From contig NZ_QNRV01000003.1 in the NCBI RefSeq assembly GCF_003315195.1, forward strand, positions 99,073 through 163,072: a stretch of DNA of 64,000 nucleotides, given 5' to 3'. Below the pieces are notes generated by a model, which saw only the letters and a list, made by a program, of their open reading frames with translations, did not search any database and had not been told where the DNA came from. The stretch is from Sutterella wadsworthensis (lineage in GTDB: Bacteria; Pseudomonadota; Gammaproteobacteria; Burkholderiales; Burkholderiaceae_F). Numbering within the stretch: the stretch's first letter is position 1; each line of letters starts with the position of its first letter. The position numbers were made by a program, and so were the translations under genes. Positions 39,935 through 49,867 of the stretch are shown here, piece by piece.

Positions 39935-39968
39935 GCGTTGCAAACCCGTCACATGTACTTCCTAGACT
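39935..39968 (+). promoter_or_regulatory. Proximal Pho box and -10 element of the alkaline phosphatase promoter
   Basis: The box at 39935-39952 ends in CCGTCAC, close to the consensus half-site CTGTCAC, and matches 11 of 18 consensus positions overall. A -10-like TAGACT lies at 39963-39968, exactly ten bases past the box, the same spacing as in E. coli phoA where the Pho box replaces the -35 element. The implied 5' leader is about 105 nt. Confidence 0.68.
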
Positions 39969-40080
39969 GCTCCGCAGCGGCCGAAAGGAATCCTCACCTT
40001 TCCCGTCCGCCATTTGTCCATTTATTTGTAGACGCACTCTCACGCGCCAATTTTCTCCCCCACAGGAACACCACATCACC

Positions 40081-41844
40081 ATGCAGAAATTCATATTGAG
40101 CACCGCATCCGCCGCACTGGCTGCCGTCGGCGTTCTCAGTGCACTCGCTGCCGCACCGGTCTCTGCCGCGCAGATCTATCCTGTCGATCAGGCACGTTTC
40201 ATGACCAATGCCAAATTCGACTTCAAGATTGAACTTGACAAGAAGGCCGACCGCAAGAACGTCGTCGTCGAAATCAACGGCGCCGACTATAAGAAAGTGC
40301 TCAAGGGTTCGGAAATCTGGGTTCCCGAAGAAATCGATTCCGAAGGCTCCGCACTCATCATGCGTGACGTCGAAATCAAGAAGCCCGGCAAGTACACCGT
40401 TGTAGTGAAGTCGCCCGAAGGTGAAATGCGCGCAGATTGGGATCTTTACTCTACGCCCAAGAAAGCCGCGGCCAAGAACGTGATCATTCTGCTCGCTGAC
40501 GGTCTTTCCGTCGGACACCGCACTGCAGCCCGCATTCTCTCCAAGGGCGTAAAGAACGGCATGTATCAGGCGCCGCTTGCCATGGACAATATGCCGCACA
40601 TGGCGCTCCTCGGTACGAGTTCAGTTGACACGATCGCCGCTGACAGTGCGAATACAGCTTCGGCCTATATGACCGGCCACAAGTCTTCCGTTAATGCGCT
40701 CGGCGTCTACGCAGACCGCACCAAGGCCAGCCAAGACGATCCGCGTCAGGAAACGATTGCCGAACTGCTCCGCCGCAAGACTGGCAAAGCCATCGGCGTC
40801 GTGTCCGATGCTGAAATTGAAGATGCAACGCCCGCTTCTGTCGTCGCGCATACCCGTCGCCGCTCCGACAAGGCCGATATCGTCGGCATGTTCTACGAAG
40901 TTCGTCCGGAAGTGATTTTGGGCGGCGGCTCTGCCTATTTCCTCCCGCAGGGTACGCCTGGCAGCAAGCGCAAGGATTCAACCAACTATCTTGAACTCTT
41001 CCAGAAGGACGGCTACAAGTTCGTCTCTGACCGTACCGAACTGCTTGCCGCCGTTGACGGCAAGGCGCCGCAAAAGCTCCTTGGGCTCTTCCATACCGGC
41101 AATATGGACGGCTGGATTGACCGCCACCAGTGGAAGGGCAACACGGTGAAGAAGTTCCCGAATCAGCCCGACCTGACGGATGCGTTTGATGCTGCCGTCA
41201 AAGTGCTCGGCCAGAACAAGGAAGGCTTCTTCCTGATGCTTGAAGCCGGCTTGGTCGACAAGTTCTCGCACCCGCTCGACTGGACGCGCTCCGTCGGCGA
41301 CACGATTGCCTTCGATAAGGTGGTTGAACGTGCTCAGAAGTATGTCGACGAACATCCCGATACGCTTCTGATCGTAACGGGTGACCACACGCACTCCATC
41401 TCGGTTGCCGGTACGGTCGACGACAATAAGCCCGGCAAGGACATGCGTGAGAAAGTGGGCGTTTATGCCGATGCGGGTTATCCCAACTACGTTGATGCGG
41501 ACAAGGACGGCTTCCCGGATGACTTCGCACCTTCCAAGCGTCTGGCCGTCTTCTTCGGCGCACACCCGGATTATTACGAAACCTATCGCGCCTACCCGGA
41601 TAAAACCTTCAATCCGGCCGTCAAGAACGAAAAGGGCGAGTATGTGGCTGACGAAACCTACAAGTCGGTCGAGGGCGGTCACTTCGTCGAAGGAAACCTG
41701 CCCCGCAATGAAAGCCAGGGCGTTCACACCGTCGATGACCTGGTCGTTACTGCCCGCGGGCCGAAGTCTGAAGAAATCAAAGGCTTCATGAATTCGACTG
41801 AAATCTTCCGCGTCATGGCTGAAGCGCTCGCGCTTGGCCACTAA
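40081..41844 (+). CDS. Secreted alkaline phosphatase
   Basis: A periplasmic metal-dependent phosphomonoesterase. The 587-residue protein has a signal peptide ending near SAA (about 30), a small beta domain (about 35-125) and the alkaline phosphatase domain. Metal ligand Asp140 is in IILLADGLS and the presumed nucleophile Ser189 in ADSANTASAYMTGHKS; VTGDHTHSIS and the GGHFVEGNL segment supply later metal ligands. The added N-terminal domain separates it from E. coli PhoA. Codon bias is strong. Two Pho boxes upstream imply PhoB control under phosphate limitation. Confidence 0.9.
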   Translation: MQKFILSTASAALAAVGVLSALAAAPVSAAQIYPVDQARFMTNAKFDFKIELDKKADRKNVVVEINGADYKKVLKGSEIWVPEEIDSEGSALIMRDVEIKKPGKYTVVVKSPEGEMRADWDLYSTPKKAAAKNVIILLADGLSVGHRTAARILSKGVKNGMYQAPLAMDNMPHMALLGTSSVDTIAADSANTASAYMTGHKSSVNALGVYADRTKASQDDPRQETIAELLRRKTGKAIGVVSDAEIEDATPASVVAHTRRRSDKADIVGMFYEVRPEVILGGGSAYFLPQGTPGSKRKDSTNYLELFQKDGYKFVSDRTELLAAVDGKAPQKLLGLFHTGNMDGWIDRHQWKGNTVKKFPNQPDLTDAFDAAVKVLGQNKEGFFLMLEAGLVDKFSHPLDWTRSVGDTIAFDKVVERAQKYVDEHPDTLLIVTGDHTHSISVAGTVDDNKPGKDMREKVGVYADAGYPNYVDADKDGFPDDFAPSKRLAVFFGAHPDYYETYRAYPDKTFNPAVKNEKGEYVADETYKSVEGGHFVEGNLPRNESQGVHTVDDLVVTARGPKSEEIKGFMNSTEIFRVMAEALALGH

Positions 41845-41893
41845 GCGAATTGACCGCAGGACTTCTCTCTGACACCTGCGATCCGCCTGCAAA

Positions 41894-41930
41894 GGACGTC
41901 TTCCCCGCCAAGGGAAGACGCCCTTTTAAG
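41894..41930 (+). terminator. Terminator after the alkaline phosphatase gene
   Basis: CGTCTTCCC (41897-41905) pairs with GGGAAGACG (41912-41920), followed by CCCTTTTAAGTTTT. It lies only 33 bp before the next gene, so the ABC cassette needs a promoter in this short space or read-through. Confidence 0.7.
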
Positions 41931-41962
41931 TTTTCCTTATTTGCCACCAGGCTTGAGCTCTC

Positions 41963-42415
41963 ATGCATCGCAGAACGGTACTTACTGCCGGAATACTTTT
42001 CCCGACGCTTTATTCCCTTGCCTCATCGGCAGCTCTGGCTGCGGATCTTCCGCAGCTTGCCTTTCCCGAAATGTACTCGGGCGTTTCCGTCCTCGGGCTC
42101 ACCTTTTCCGACAAACTCAAGTCGCTCGCCGGGAAAAGGGTTCGCATGCAGGGTTTCATGGCGCCGCCACTAAAAGCCGATGCCCATTTCTTCGTCCTCA
42201 CGGAATCACCGGTAAGTCTCTGTCCGTTCTGCAGCACGGATGCTGACTGGCCAGACAACATCGTCGTCGTCTTTCTCAGCGACAAACAGGAGTTCGTACA
42301 GGCCAACCGCCTCATTGAAGTGGTCGGTACGCTCGAAGTCGGCAGCCGTATGGATGAGGAAACCGGATTCGTCAGTCTCGTACGAATCGTAAACGCCCGT
42401 TTTGAGGTTGTGTGA
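41963..42415 (+). CDS. Secreted DUF3299-like protein of an ABC cassette
   Basis: The 150-residue protein has a signal peptide (about 1-27, ending ALA) and one compact domain: LAGKRVRMQGFMAPPLK, FFVLTESPVSLCPFCSTD, NIVVVFLSDKQEFV and a beta strand series ending RIVNARFEVV. This pattern resembles DUF3299 proteins, which sit beside LolCDE/MacB-like transporters in zinc-responsive operons (V. cholerae zrg, P. aeruginosa PA4063-PA4066). The paired Cys in CPFC may bind metal. It heads a three-gene cassette with the ATPase and permease that follow. Confidence 0.65.
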   Translation: MHRRTVLTAGILFPTLYSLASSAALAADLPQLAFPEMYSGVSVLGLTFSDKLKSLAGKRVRMQGFMAPPLKADAHFFVLTESPVSLCPFCSTDADWPDNIVVVFLSDKQEFVQANRLIEVVGTLEVGSRMDEETGFVSLVRIVNARFEVV

Positions 42416-42496
42416 GCTGACCTGCGGGCCGGATGCATCGTGCATTAACACTTTTTTCACCGCAATTCTCATTCCCCGGTTGGAGAACCCGTCGTC

Positions 42497-43270
42497 ATGA
42501 ACTCTGCTTCCCCCACTGCCGATGTTGGACGCAAATGCAGCAGTGATACCGGCTGCTGCGCGGATCCTCAGCCTTTCGATTTATCACTGGAAACCGTCAG
42601 ACTCGATGTTCCTGATGGCACAGGCGTGAGAACAATCTTCTCGTGCTTTGACTTCAAGCTGCCTCAAGGCGCCATGCTTGGCATCCGCGGCCCCTCAGGC
42701 GCTGGGAAAACGTCTTTTTTGAAATGTCTTTCGGGAATCATCACGCCCACAGAAGGTGTTGTGCGCTGGGGCACACTTGCTCTTTCGCAGTGCACGGAAT
42801 CGGTTCGCGACCGCTGGCGAGGACAGCATTGCGGCTTTCTTTTTCAAGACTTTCGGCTTTTTGAAGACCTTACAGCACTCGACAATGTTCTGCTGCCGCT
42901 CACCTTCCGCGGCACCATTGCCGCGCATGACCGCGAAACCGCCCGCGAAATGCTTGCTGCTCGCGGCATCCGCACCAATACCCGTGCAGGAGACCTCTCA
43001 CGCGGCGAGATGCAGCGCACCGCACTCGTGCGAGTTCTGATGGGCCGTCCTGCCGTCATTCTGGCCGATGAACCTACTGCCAATCTTGACGAAGCTCGCG
43101 GTGACATCGTGGTTGATGACCTGATGTCAGCTGCACAAAGTCTTTCGGCATCACTCATTCTCGTCAGCCACAGCGACCGCGTCCTCAAACGCCTGCCGCT
43201 CACCGCAGAAATCCGCGCGGGACGCTTTATCACGCCGGACGAACTCACCCCTTCACGATCCATCCCTTGA
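42497..43270 (+). CDS. ABC transporter ATP-binding protein (MacB/LolD type)
   Basis: The 257-residue protein is a type VII-like ABC ATPase. It has Walker A GPSGAGKTSFLK, the Q-loop LFQDFRLFEDL, the signature LSRGEMQRTALVRVLMG, Walker B VILADEPTANLD and a switch histidine in VSHSDRV. The first about 25 residues are Cys-rich (CSSDTGCCADP), which is unusual for this family and may be a metal site. It lies between the DUF3299-like protein and the permease on one transcript. Confidence 0.88.
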   Translation: MNSASPTADVGRKCSSDTGCCADPQPFDLSLETVRLDVPDGTGVRTIFSCFDFKLPQGAMLGIRGPSGAGKTSFLKCLSGIITPTEGVVRWGTLALSQCTESVRDRWRGQHCGFLFQDFRLFEDLTALDNVLLPLTFRGTIAAHDRETAREMLAARGIRTNTRAGDLSRGEMQRTALVRVLMGRPAVILADEPTANLDEARGDIVVDDLMSAAQSLSASLILVSHSDRVLKRLPLTAEIRAGRFITPDELTPSRSIP

Positions 43271-43283
43271 TTGGAGCTGCGCC

Positions 43284-44573
43284 ATGAATATTGCACTGCT
43301 GCTCAAGAGCGAACTCAGACGCTCCGCCGGCATCCTGGCCGGAATGGCGCTCATCATTGCGCTGGCACTCTCGATCGCTGTTGCTGCCGGCATCTGCGAA
43401 CGAATGGTAAAGGCTTCCGCTGCACAGTCTGCCGACGATTTCGATCTGTTGATCGGTGCTCGCGGATCCAGTTCGGCGCTCCTGCTCGGCACGGTTTTCT
43501 TGCGCGATGAAATGCTGCCGATCGTGCCGGCATCCGCTTGGGCGAATATCCGAGAGGCTCAAACGGCTAAAAGCAGCATCCGCTGGGCTGCTCCAGTTGC
43601 TTTCGGCGACCGCACACCCTCCGGCCGCACGATTGTCGGCACAACACGCTCCTTTTTAGACCGCGGCAAGAGCCGCGAACCCGCTGCCGGACGATTTTTC
43701 ACAAAGCCGACTGAAGCCGTTGCGGGCGCCTCCTCAGGCTATGTCATCGGAGACAAATTTTCCCCTATGCACGGCCGAGTTCATGGCGCTGGCCACGCAC
43801 ATGAGGGCATTGCTTACGAAGTAGTCGGCATCCTGCCGCCCACCGGAACGCCATGGGACCGTGCGGTAATGGTACCGATCGAAAGTGTCTGGGCAGCACA
43901 TGCAGATGTGCACGGCGATCACGATCATGACCACGAAGCCGAGGAAGCACATGACCGTGAGCAGCCATCCGCGCATTTGTTTGAATCCTGGATGCTGTCC
44001 AACAAAACACATCTTGAAGAACTGCCGGGCTTTTCCGCTGTCATTGTGAAACCCGCCTCAGTCTCCTCGGCCTATCGACTGCGTCAGCGCTTCAATGAGA
44101 TCGATGCTGCAGGTCATGACGGCAAGATCGTGCCGCTCATGGGCGTCTTTTCTGCTGAGGTGCTCGTTAATCTCTACGCCGCTTTTGGCGGCGCATCGCA
44201 GGCGCTCGCCTTTGTATGTCTGCTCACGAGCATCGTCGCGCTCGCTGCGGTGCTTTTGGCGAGCGTTCTGCTCGGCCGCCTGAGACTGCCAACGATTTTG
44301 CTGCTGCGCACACTGGGAGCTCCTCGCCGCTATGCAGCAGCACTCACCTGGTCTATTGTCATGACAGCGGCGACTGCCGGCATCTTGGGCAGTCTAATCC
44401 TTGGATGGGGTGCTGCCGAACTCTGCGCCGGAGCTCTGGAACTCGAAACCGGAGCGCGCATCACGCCGAGCTTTTCCATGCGAGAAATCTGGCTCGCATT
44501 GACGGCACTTGCCGCCGGAGCGGTCTGCGCATTGCTCCCGGCCTGGCTGGCCGGCCGCATGAAACTCAGTTAG
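43284..44573 (+). CDS. ABC transporter permease (FtsX/MacB type) with His-rich periplasmic loop
   Basis: The 429-residue protein has one N-terminal transmembrane helix (about 16-36), a large periplasmic domain (about 40-295) and three C-terminal helices, the MacB/LolC plan. The periplasmic domain has two histidine clusters: at 163-173 (HGRVHGAGHAH) and at 206-231 (HADVHGDHDHDH and following), typical of zinc or copper binding. This and the DUF3299-like partner support a zinc-linked role, as in Zrg-type systems. No Zur box was found. Confidence 0.82.
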   Translation: MNIALLLKSELRRSAGILAGMALIIALALSIAVAAGICERMVKASAAQSADDFDLLIGARGSSSALLLGTVFLRDEMLPIVPASAWANIREAQTAKSSIRWAAPVAFGDRTPSGRTIVGTTRSFLDRGKSREPAAGRFFTKPTEAVAGASSGYVIGDKFSPMHGRVHGAGHAHEGIAYEVVGILPPTGTPWDRAVMVPIESVWAAHADVHGDHDHDHEAEEAHDREQPSAHLFESWMLSNKTHLEELPGFSAVIVKPASVSSAYRLRQRFNEIDAAGHDGKIVPLMGVFSAEVLVNLYAAFGGASQALAFVCLLTSIVALAAVLLASVLLGRLRLPTILLLRTLGAPRRYAAALTWSIVMTAATAGILGSLILGWGAAELCAGALELETGARITPSFSMREIWLALTALAAGAVCALLPAWLAGRMKLS

Positions 44574-44603
44574 CTGCTGAGGATTGCCAACAGCCAAAAA
44601 AGG

Positions 44604-44646
44604 AATCCCTGAAACGGTGAACTGCTCACTATTTCAGGGATTTTTC
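44604..44646 (+). terminator. Terminator after the ABC cassette
   Basis: AATCCCTGAAA (44604-44614) pairs with TTTCAGGGATT (44632-44642), followed by TTTC. It closes the 41963-44573 transcript against the convergent Old Yellow Enzyme gene. Confidence 0.85.
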
Positions 44647-44669
44647 TATGCCATCCGCAACGCTTGCGC

Positions 44670-45761
44670 TCAATAGCTTAAGCCTCTCAGATACTGCGGC
44701 GGCACGACAAGCTTCGGCACCTTCTCAACATGCAGCCGGTTAGCTGCATGCCATCCCCAATGCGGATCATCGATCATTGCGCGGCCAATATCGATCACAT
44801 CTGCCGCACCTTCGCGCAGCAGAGTTTCCGCCTGCCAAGCATCACGGATAAGTCCAACAGCAAAAGTCGTCATACCCGTTTCAGCCTTCACGCGTGAGGC
44901 AAACGGAACCTGATAACCAGGCCCGACGGGGATAGGCGCATCCGGCGTGTTGCCGCCCGTCGATACATCGACAAACGTACAGCCTTCTTTCTTAGCCAGA
45001 TTAACGAGGTGAATGGTGTCTTCAATCGACCAGCCTTCAGGCACCCAATCGGTGGCGGAAACGCGAAGGCCCACTGCGACATTAGCCGGAACAGCGGCTT
45101 TCACGGCATTCATCACTTCCTTGGCAAAGCGGCAGCGATTGTCGAGCGCACCGCCATACTCATCAATTCGATGGTTCGAGAGCGGCGACAAAAATTGATG
45201 AATGAGGTAGCCATGTGCCATATGGATTTCCACCGCATCCACACCGGCACGCGCTGCACGAGCAGCGGCAGCACCAAAATCCTCAGCAATCTGCCGGCAA
45301 TCCCCAAACTCAATTTCACGCGGCGTCGTGTAGGTGTCCGAGAACGGTATCGGACTCGGCGCACGCACACGCCATCCGCCTTCCATCGGCGGCAACGTGC
45401 GGGCAGGCCCGCGCCACGGACGCACCGAGCTTGCCTTGCGGCCAGCATGATTAAGCTGCACCATCACCCGACATTCCGGTTCGATCTCATGCATGAGGTC
45501 GACGAGCTCCTTAAGCCCTTGTTCACACTCATCGGACCAGAGACCCAAGTCGTAGTTGGTAATGCGGCCGTCCGGCGACACTGCGGTCGATTCGATGCAG
45601 ACGAGGCCGGCGCCGGAAGCGGCAAGGTGACCATAGTGCATCTTGTGAAAAAGCTGCACCACGCCGCTACGCGCACTGTACATAGCCATCGGCGGCACAG
45701 CAATACGGTTAGGCAGTTCTACGGGGCCGATCGAAATCGGCGTAAAGAGCATTGTGTTCAT
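44670..45761 (-). CDS. NADH:flavin oxidoreductase, Old Yellow Enzyme family (YqjM-like)
   Basis: An FMN-dependent ene-reductase of about 363 residues. It has LNHAGRKAS, the substrate-binding pair in IHMAHGYLIHQFLSPLSNHR-type sequence and the FMN phosphate site VGLIRD ... VDIGRAMIDDP. It groups with the thermophilic-like or YqjM class by its short length and HMAHGYL motif. The YqjM flavin-tuning Cys (PMCMY) is Ala here (PPMAMYS). ATG 45761 is chosen; an ATG at 45752 is close by and the frame opens earlier with TTG. Substrate unknown. Confidence 0.85.
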   Translation of the reverse strand: MNTMLFTPISIGPVELPNRIAVPPMAMYSARSGVVQLFHKMHYGHLAASGAGLVCIESTAVSPDGRITNYDLGLWSDECEQGLKELVDLMHEIEPECRVMVQLNHAGRKASSVRPWRGPARTLPPMEGGWRVRAPSPIPFSDTYTTPREIEFGDCRQIAEDFGAAAARAARAGVDAVEIHMAHGYLIHQFLSPLSNHRIDEYGGALDNRCRFAKEVMNAVKAAVPANVAVGLRVSATDWVPEGWSIEDTIHLVNLAKKEGCTFVDVSTGGNTPDAPIPVGPGYQVPFASRVKAETGMTTFAVGLIRDAWQAETLLREGAADVIDIGRAMIDDPHWGWHAANRLHVEKVPKLVVPPQYLRGLSY

Positions 45762-45836
45762 TGTTGAAAATTTCCTGCTCAAAAGCTCCTCAAGACTACA
45801 CCGGCAATGCTCAGCAGCATCTTTGATCCATCAAGA

Positions 45837-45869
45837 AAGGCCTGCGGATTCTTTTCTCCGGCAGGCCTT
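45837..45869 (-). terminator. Terminator after ribE
   Basis: AAGGCCTGC (45837-45845) pairs with GCAGGCCTT (45861-45869). On the minus strand the stem is followed by TCTT. It lies 18 bp past the ribE stop and ends the nrdR-ribD-ribE transcript. Confidence 0.75.
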
Positions 45870-45886
45870 CAGGGGAGCGGGCGTTC

Positions 45887-46504
45887 TCAGAAGAGCGAGT
45901 CTTCGTTCTTGAGCGACATTATGCGCTCGACATAGCGAGCAATCGTGTCGATTTCGACGTTAACGTAGGACTGCGCTTTGAGATGCTTCAAGGTGGTCAC
46001 TTCAAGCGTATGAGGAATGAGATTAATGGTAACAAGTGTATCGAGCGCCGTATCCTCGACCTTGTTGATCGTGAGGGATACACCGTTGATGGTGATGGAG
46101 CCTTTGTAGGCGACATAGGGAGAAAGCACGCGCGGCACACGCACCACCAAACGCCAGGACTCCGCCACAGGCTCCATTGACTCAACCTGTCCAACACCGT
46201 CGACATGGCCGCTCACGATGTGCCCGTCAATGCGGTCGGAAAGACGCATAGCCTTTTCCAGATTCACTTCACCAAAGGTGTCGAGTCCCGTTGTTTTCGA
46301 GAGGCTTTCGGCTGAAACGTCAATCTTGAATTCACGCTCGCCCACCTCAATTACCGTCATGCAGGCGCCATTGACAGCGATCGAATCGCCCACCTTCACT
46401 TCGTTTAAGCCAAGGTCGGGAGCAAGAATCGTCAGACGAACGCCATTGCCGAGCTTCTCCGGTTCACGAACCTTGCCGACGGCCTGCACAATGCCAGTAA
46501 ACAT
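45887..46504 (-). CDS. ribE: Riboflavin synthase alpha subunit
   Basis: This enzyme dismutates two lumazines to riboflavin. The 205-residue protein has the two-lobed barrel structure: MFTGIVQAVGKV at the start, the first-lobe VNGACMTVIE and the second-lobe INGVSLTIN. The catalytic region around the N-terminal Phe2 (MFTG) is intact. GAGGAG lies before the ATG. It follows ribD by 3 bp. Confidence 0.97.
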   Translation of the reverse strand: MFTGIVQAVGKVREPEKLGNGVRLTILAPDLGLNEVKVGDSIAVNGACMTVIEVGEREFKIDVSAESLSKTTGLDTFGEVNLEKAMRLSDRIDGHIVSGHVDGVGQVESMEPVAESWRLVVRVPRVLSPYVAYKGSITINGVSLTINKVEDTALDTLVTINLIPHTLEVTTLKHLKAQSYVNVEIDTIARYVERIMSLKNEDSLF

Positions 46505-46507
46505 AAA

Positions 46508-47755
46508 CTATCTCCTCAAAAGAACTCGAAAGTCGCCGCCGATCTGGTCAAGCGACTGAAGGCGCCAGCGATATGCCGCACCCGGTTCGGCCGGAAGCGG
46601 CACAGCCGCTGGCCCCATCCCCGCACCAAAAAGGCAGGGGGCATAGTAGAAAAGCATCTCGTCAATCAACCCTGCAGCAAAGAGTGCCCCTGAAAGCCGC
46701 GGACCTGCTTCAACATGAACTTCGTTCACCTCACGTTTGGCAAGTTCACGCATCAGTTCGCGAAGATCTACCCGCCCGGGCACTGCCGCATCAGGGAGCA
46801 CCCATACCTCTGCGCCAGCTGCTTCCAGAGCTGCTCGGCGGGTCGGATACTCGGCCGCCGCCGCAATGAATACCTTACCGCCCTTCGACGTCAAGAGTTT
46901 TCCTGCGGGCGGCGTTTCCATGCGCGGATCAATTACGATGCGCAACGGCTGACGCTCCTGATCAGGAAGCCGCACATTCATCTGCGGATCATCGGCCAAA
47001 ACCGTTCCAATACCGGTCAGTACTGCGCCGGCTCGACCGCGCCAAAACTGCACATCGGCACGAGCCGCTTCACCGGTAATCCACTGAGAGCGTCCGTCTG
47101 GAAATGCTGTACGGCCGTCGAGCGTCACAGCAGTTTTCATTCGTACCCACGGCGTCCCCCGCGTCATCCGCGTTAAAAAAGCAATATTGACCTCTCGGGC
47201 CTCTGCTTCTCGGACACCAAGCTCAGCCGGAATTCCAGCTTCAAGGAGCATACGAATGCCGCGGCCGTGTACTTTAGGATTTGGATCTCCGACGGCGGCC
47301 ACCACACGTCCGACTTTGGATTGAATGAGTGCAAGAGCGCAAGGCGGAGTACGGCCATAATGCGAGCAGGGCTCCAATGTCACATATACGGTGGCGCCCT
47401 CAACAGATAAGCCGCGCTCGAAGGCACTTCTCAAAGCCATCACTTCCGCGTGCGGTCCGCCGGTACGCTGCGTATGACCCGCACCAACCAGCCGGCCGTT
47501 GCGCACAATCACCGCCCCCACTGACGGATTAGGCGGCGAAATCCGCCAGGCCTTTCGCGCTTGAGCGAGAGCAAGATCCATCCATGCGTCGTCTGCTGCG
47601 GAACGTGCCGCTTCTGAGTTCGAGACTGCAGCGTGAGCTTCAAGTTTCTGCGCGCAGGCAAGGCGTTCCGGGTCGACCAGCGTTTCAATGGCCGGCAGCA
47701 CAGACGAAGTATTCTGAGCGTTGTCTTCGCTCAAAGAGGATGCAGATGTCGTCAT
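46508..47755 (-). CDS. ribD: Bifunctional riboflavin deaminase/reductase RibD with N-terminal extension
   Basis: RibD carries the second and third steps of the pathway. The 415-residue protein has a deaminase domain (about 55-195) with the zinc site HAEVMAL and EPCSHYGRTPPC, and a reductase domain (about 200-415) with MKTAVTLDGRTA, GIGTVLADDPQMNVR and VHVEAGPRLSGAL. About 55 residues of Ala/Ser-rich sequence precede the deaminase domain, more than usual. The ATG overlaps the nrdR stop (TGATG), so the genes are coupled. Confidence 0.96.
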   Translation of the reverse strand: MTTSASSLSEDNAQNTSSVLPAIETLVDPERLACAQKLEAHAAVSNSEAARSAADDAWMDLALAQARKAWRISPPNPSVGAVIVRNGRLVGAGHTQRTGGPHAEVMALRSAFERGLSVEGATVYVTLEPCSHYGRTPPCALALIQSKVGRVVAAVGDPNPKVHGRGIRMLLEAGIPAELGVREAEAREVNIAFLTRMTRGTPWVRMKTAVTLDGRTAFPDGRSQWITGEAARADVQFWRGRAGAVLTGIGTVLADDPQMNVRLPDQERQPLRIVIDPRMETPPAGKLLTSKGGKVFIAAAAEYPTRRAALEAAGAEVWVLPDAAVPGRVDLRELMRELAKREVNEVHVEAGPRLSGALFAAGLIDEMLFYYAPCLFGAGMGPAAVPLPAEPGAAYRWRLQSLDQIGGDFRVLLRR

Positions 47756-48384
47756 CAGCGATACTTCCGGATGTATCCGTCGGGATCACTTGAAGCAAGC
47801 TGTCCCTTAGGATCAGAGTCATCGCTCAGTTCGATCGGCGAATCTGCCACTTCGACGGATTCGTCGGTTTCAGGAACACCGTAAAACTCTCCGGTTTCCA
47901 ATCCTGCAGCATCCTCATCTGCGGCAGCAGGGGCTTCGCGCAGTGCTTGCTCAATCATCTCGGCAAACGCCTTCGGATCATTGATGTTGAGATAAACAGA
48001 CGCAAAACGGATCCACGCGATCGTATCCATGCCGCGCAGGGCTTCGAGCACAAGTTCGCCCAATTTTGAAGAACGCACTTCGCGTTCGCCCATGGCAGAA
48101 AGCTTATGTTCAATAGCTCCTACTGCGGCATCTATACGCTCAGAAGAAACCGGCCGCTTTCTCAGCGCGAGCTGCATAGAGCCGCGAAGCTTTGCCCGGT
48201 TGTACTCCACACGACCGCCGCCGCGCTTGATGATCCAAGGCATAGCAATGGCTACACGCTCGAAGGTCGTAAAGCGCTTGCCACAGGCTGGACACTGCCG
48301 ACGGCGGCGGATGACGAAACCGGGCTTTGGAGCGCGTGAATCAACGACACTCGTCGAGGGGTGACGGCAGAAGGGGCAGCGCAT
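47755..48384 (-). CDS. nrdR: Ribonucleotide reductase repressor NrdR with acidic C-terminal extension
   Basis: NrdR senses nucleotides and represses ribonucleotide reductase genes. The zinc ribbon MRCPFC ... CPACGKRF and the ATP-cone domain with WIIKRGGGRVEYNRAKL, LVLEALRGMDTIAWIRFASVY are intact. The 209 residues exceed the usual 150-160 by about 55 C-terminal residues rich in Asp, Glu and Ser. The nrdR-ribD-ribE order is widespread. Confidence 0.95.
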   Translation of the reverse strand: MRCPFCRHPSTSVVDSRAPKPGFVIRRRRQCPACGKRFTTFERVAIAMPWIIKRGGGRVEYNRAKLRGSMQLALRKRPVSSERIDAAVGAIEHKLSAMGEREVRSSKLGELVLEALRGMDTIAWIRFASVYLNINDPKAFAEMIEQALREAPAAADEDAAGLETGEFYGVPETDESVEVADSPIELSDDSDPKGQLASSDPDGYIRKYR

Positions 48385-48505
48385 CGACGGCTGTTCTCCA
48401 ATAGATTGATGAGTGGAGATGATTTTAGCCGATCTCTGGTATGCACCACGGTCTGGTGAACTGTGTACGCCAAACGAGAAAAATGATCAGCAGCCGAATA
48501 ACAAG

Positions 48506-48547
48506 AAGCAAAAGGGTCTGCATCTTTGGCTGCAGACCCTTTTGCTT
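48506..48547. terminator. Strong hairpin terminator after glyA
   Basis: A perfect 17-bp stem (48506-48522 with 48531-48547), including the TGCAGACCCTTTTGCTT arm, has an 8-nt loop. Both arms end in A/T runs. It lies 55 bp past the glyA stop and ends glyA on the minus strand ahead of nrdR. Confidence 0.88.
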
Positions 48548-48601
48548 TATGTTGACAGCACCCAAGGCATCGATTAAAGGATTGCCTTGAGGGATTAAGC
48601 C

Positions 48602-49867
<1,266 letters not shown>

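Noticed and set aside
41845..41962. Zur box upstream of the His-rich ABC cassette
   Set aside because: No palindrome resembling the GTTATAnTATAAC-type site is visible; the only palindrome is the phosphatase terminator.
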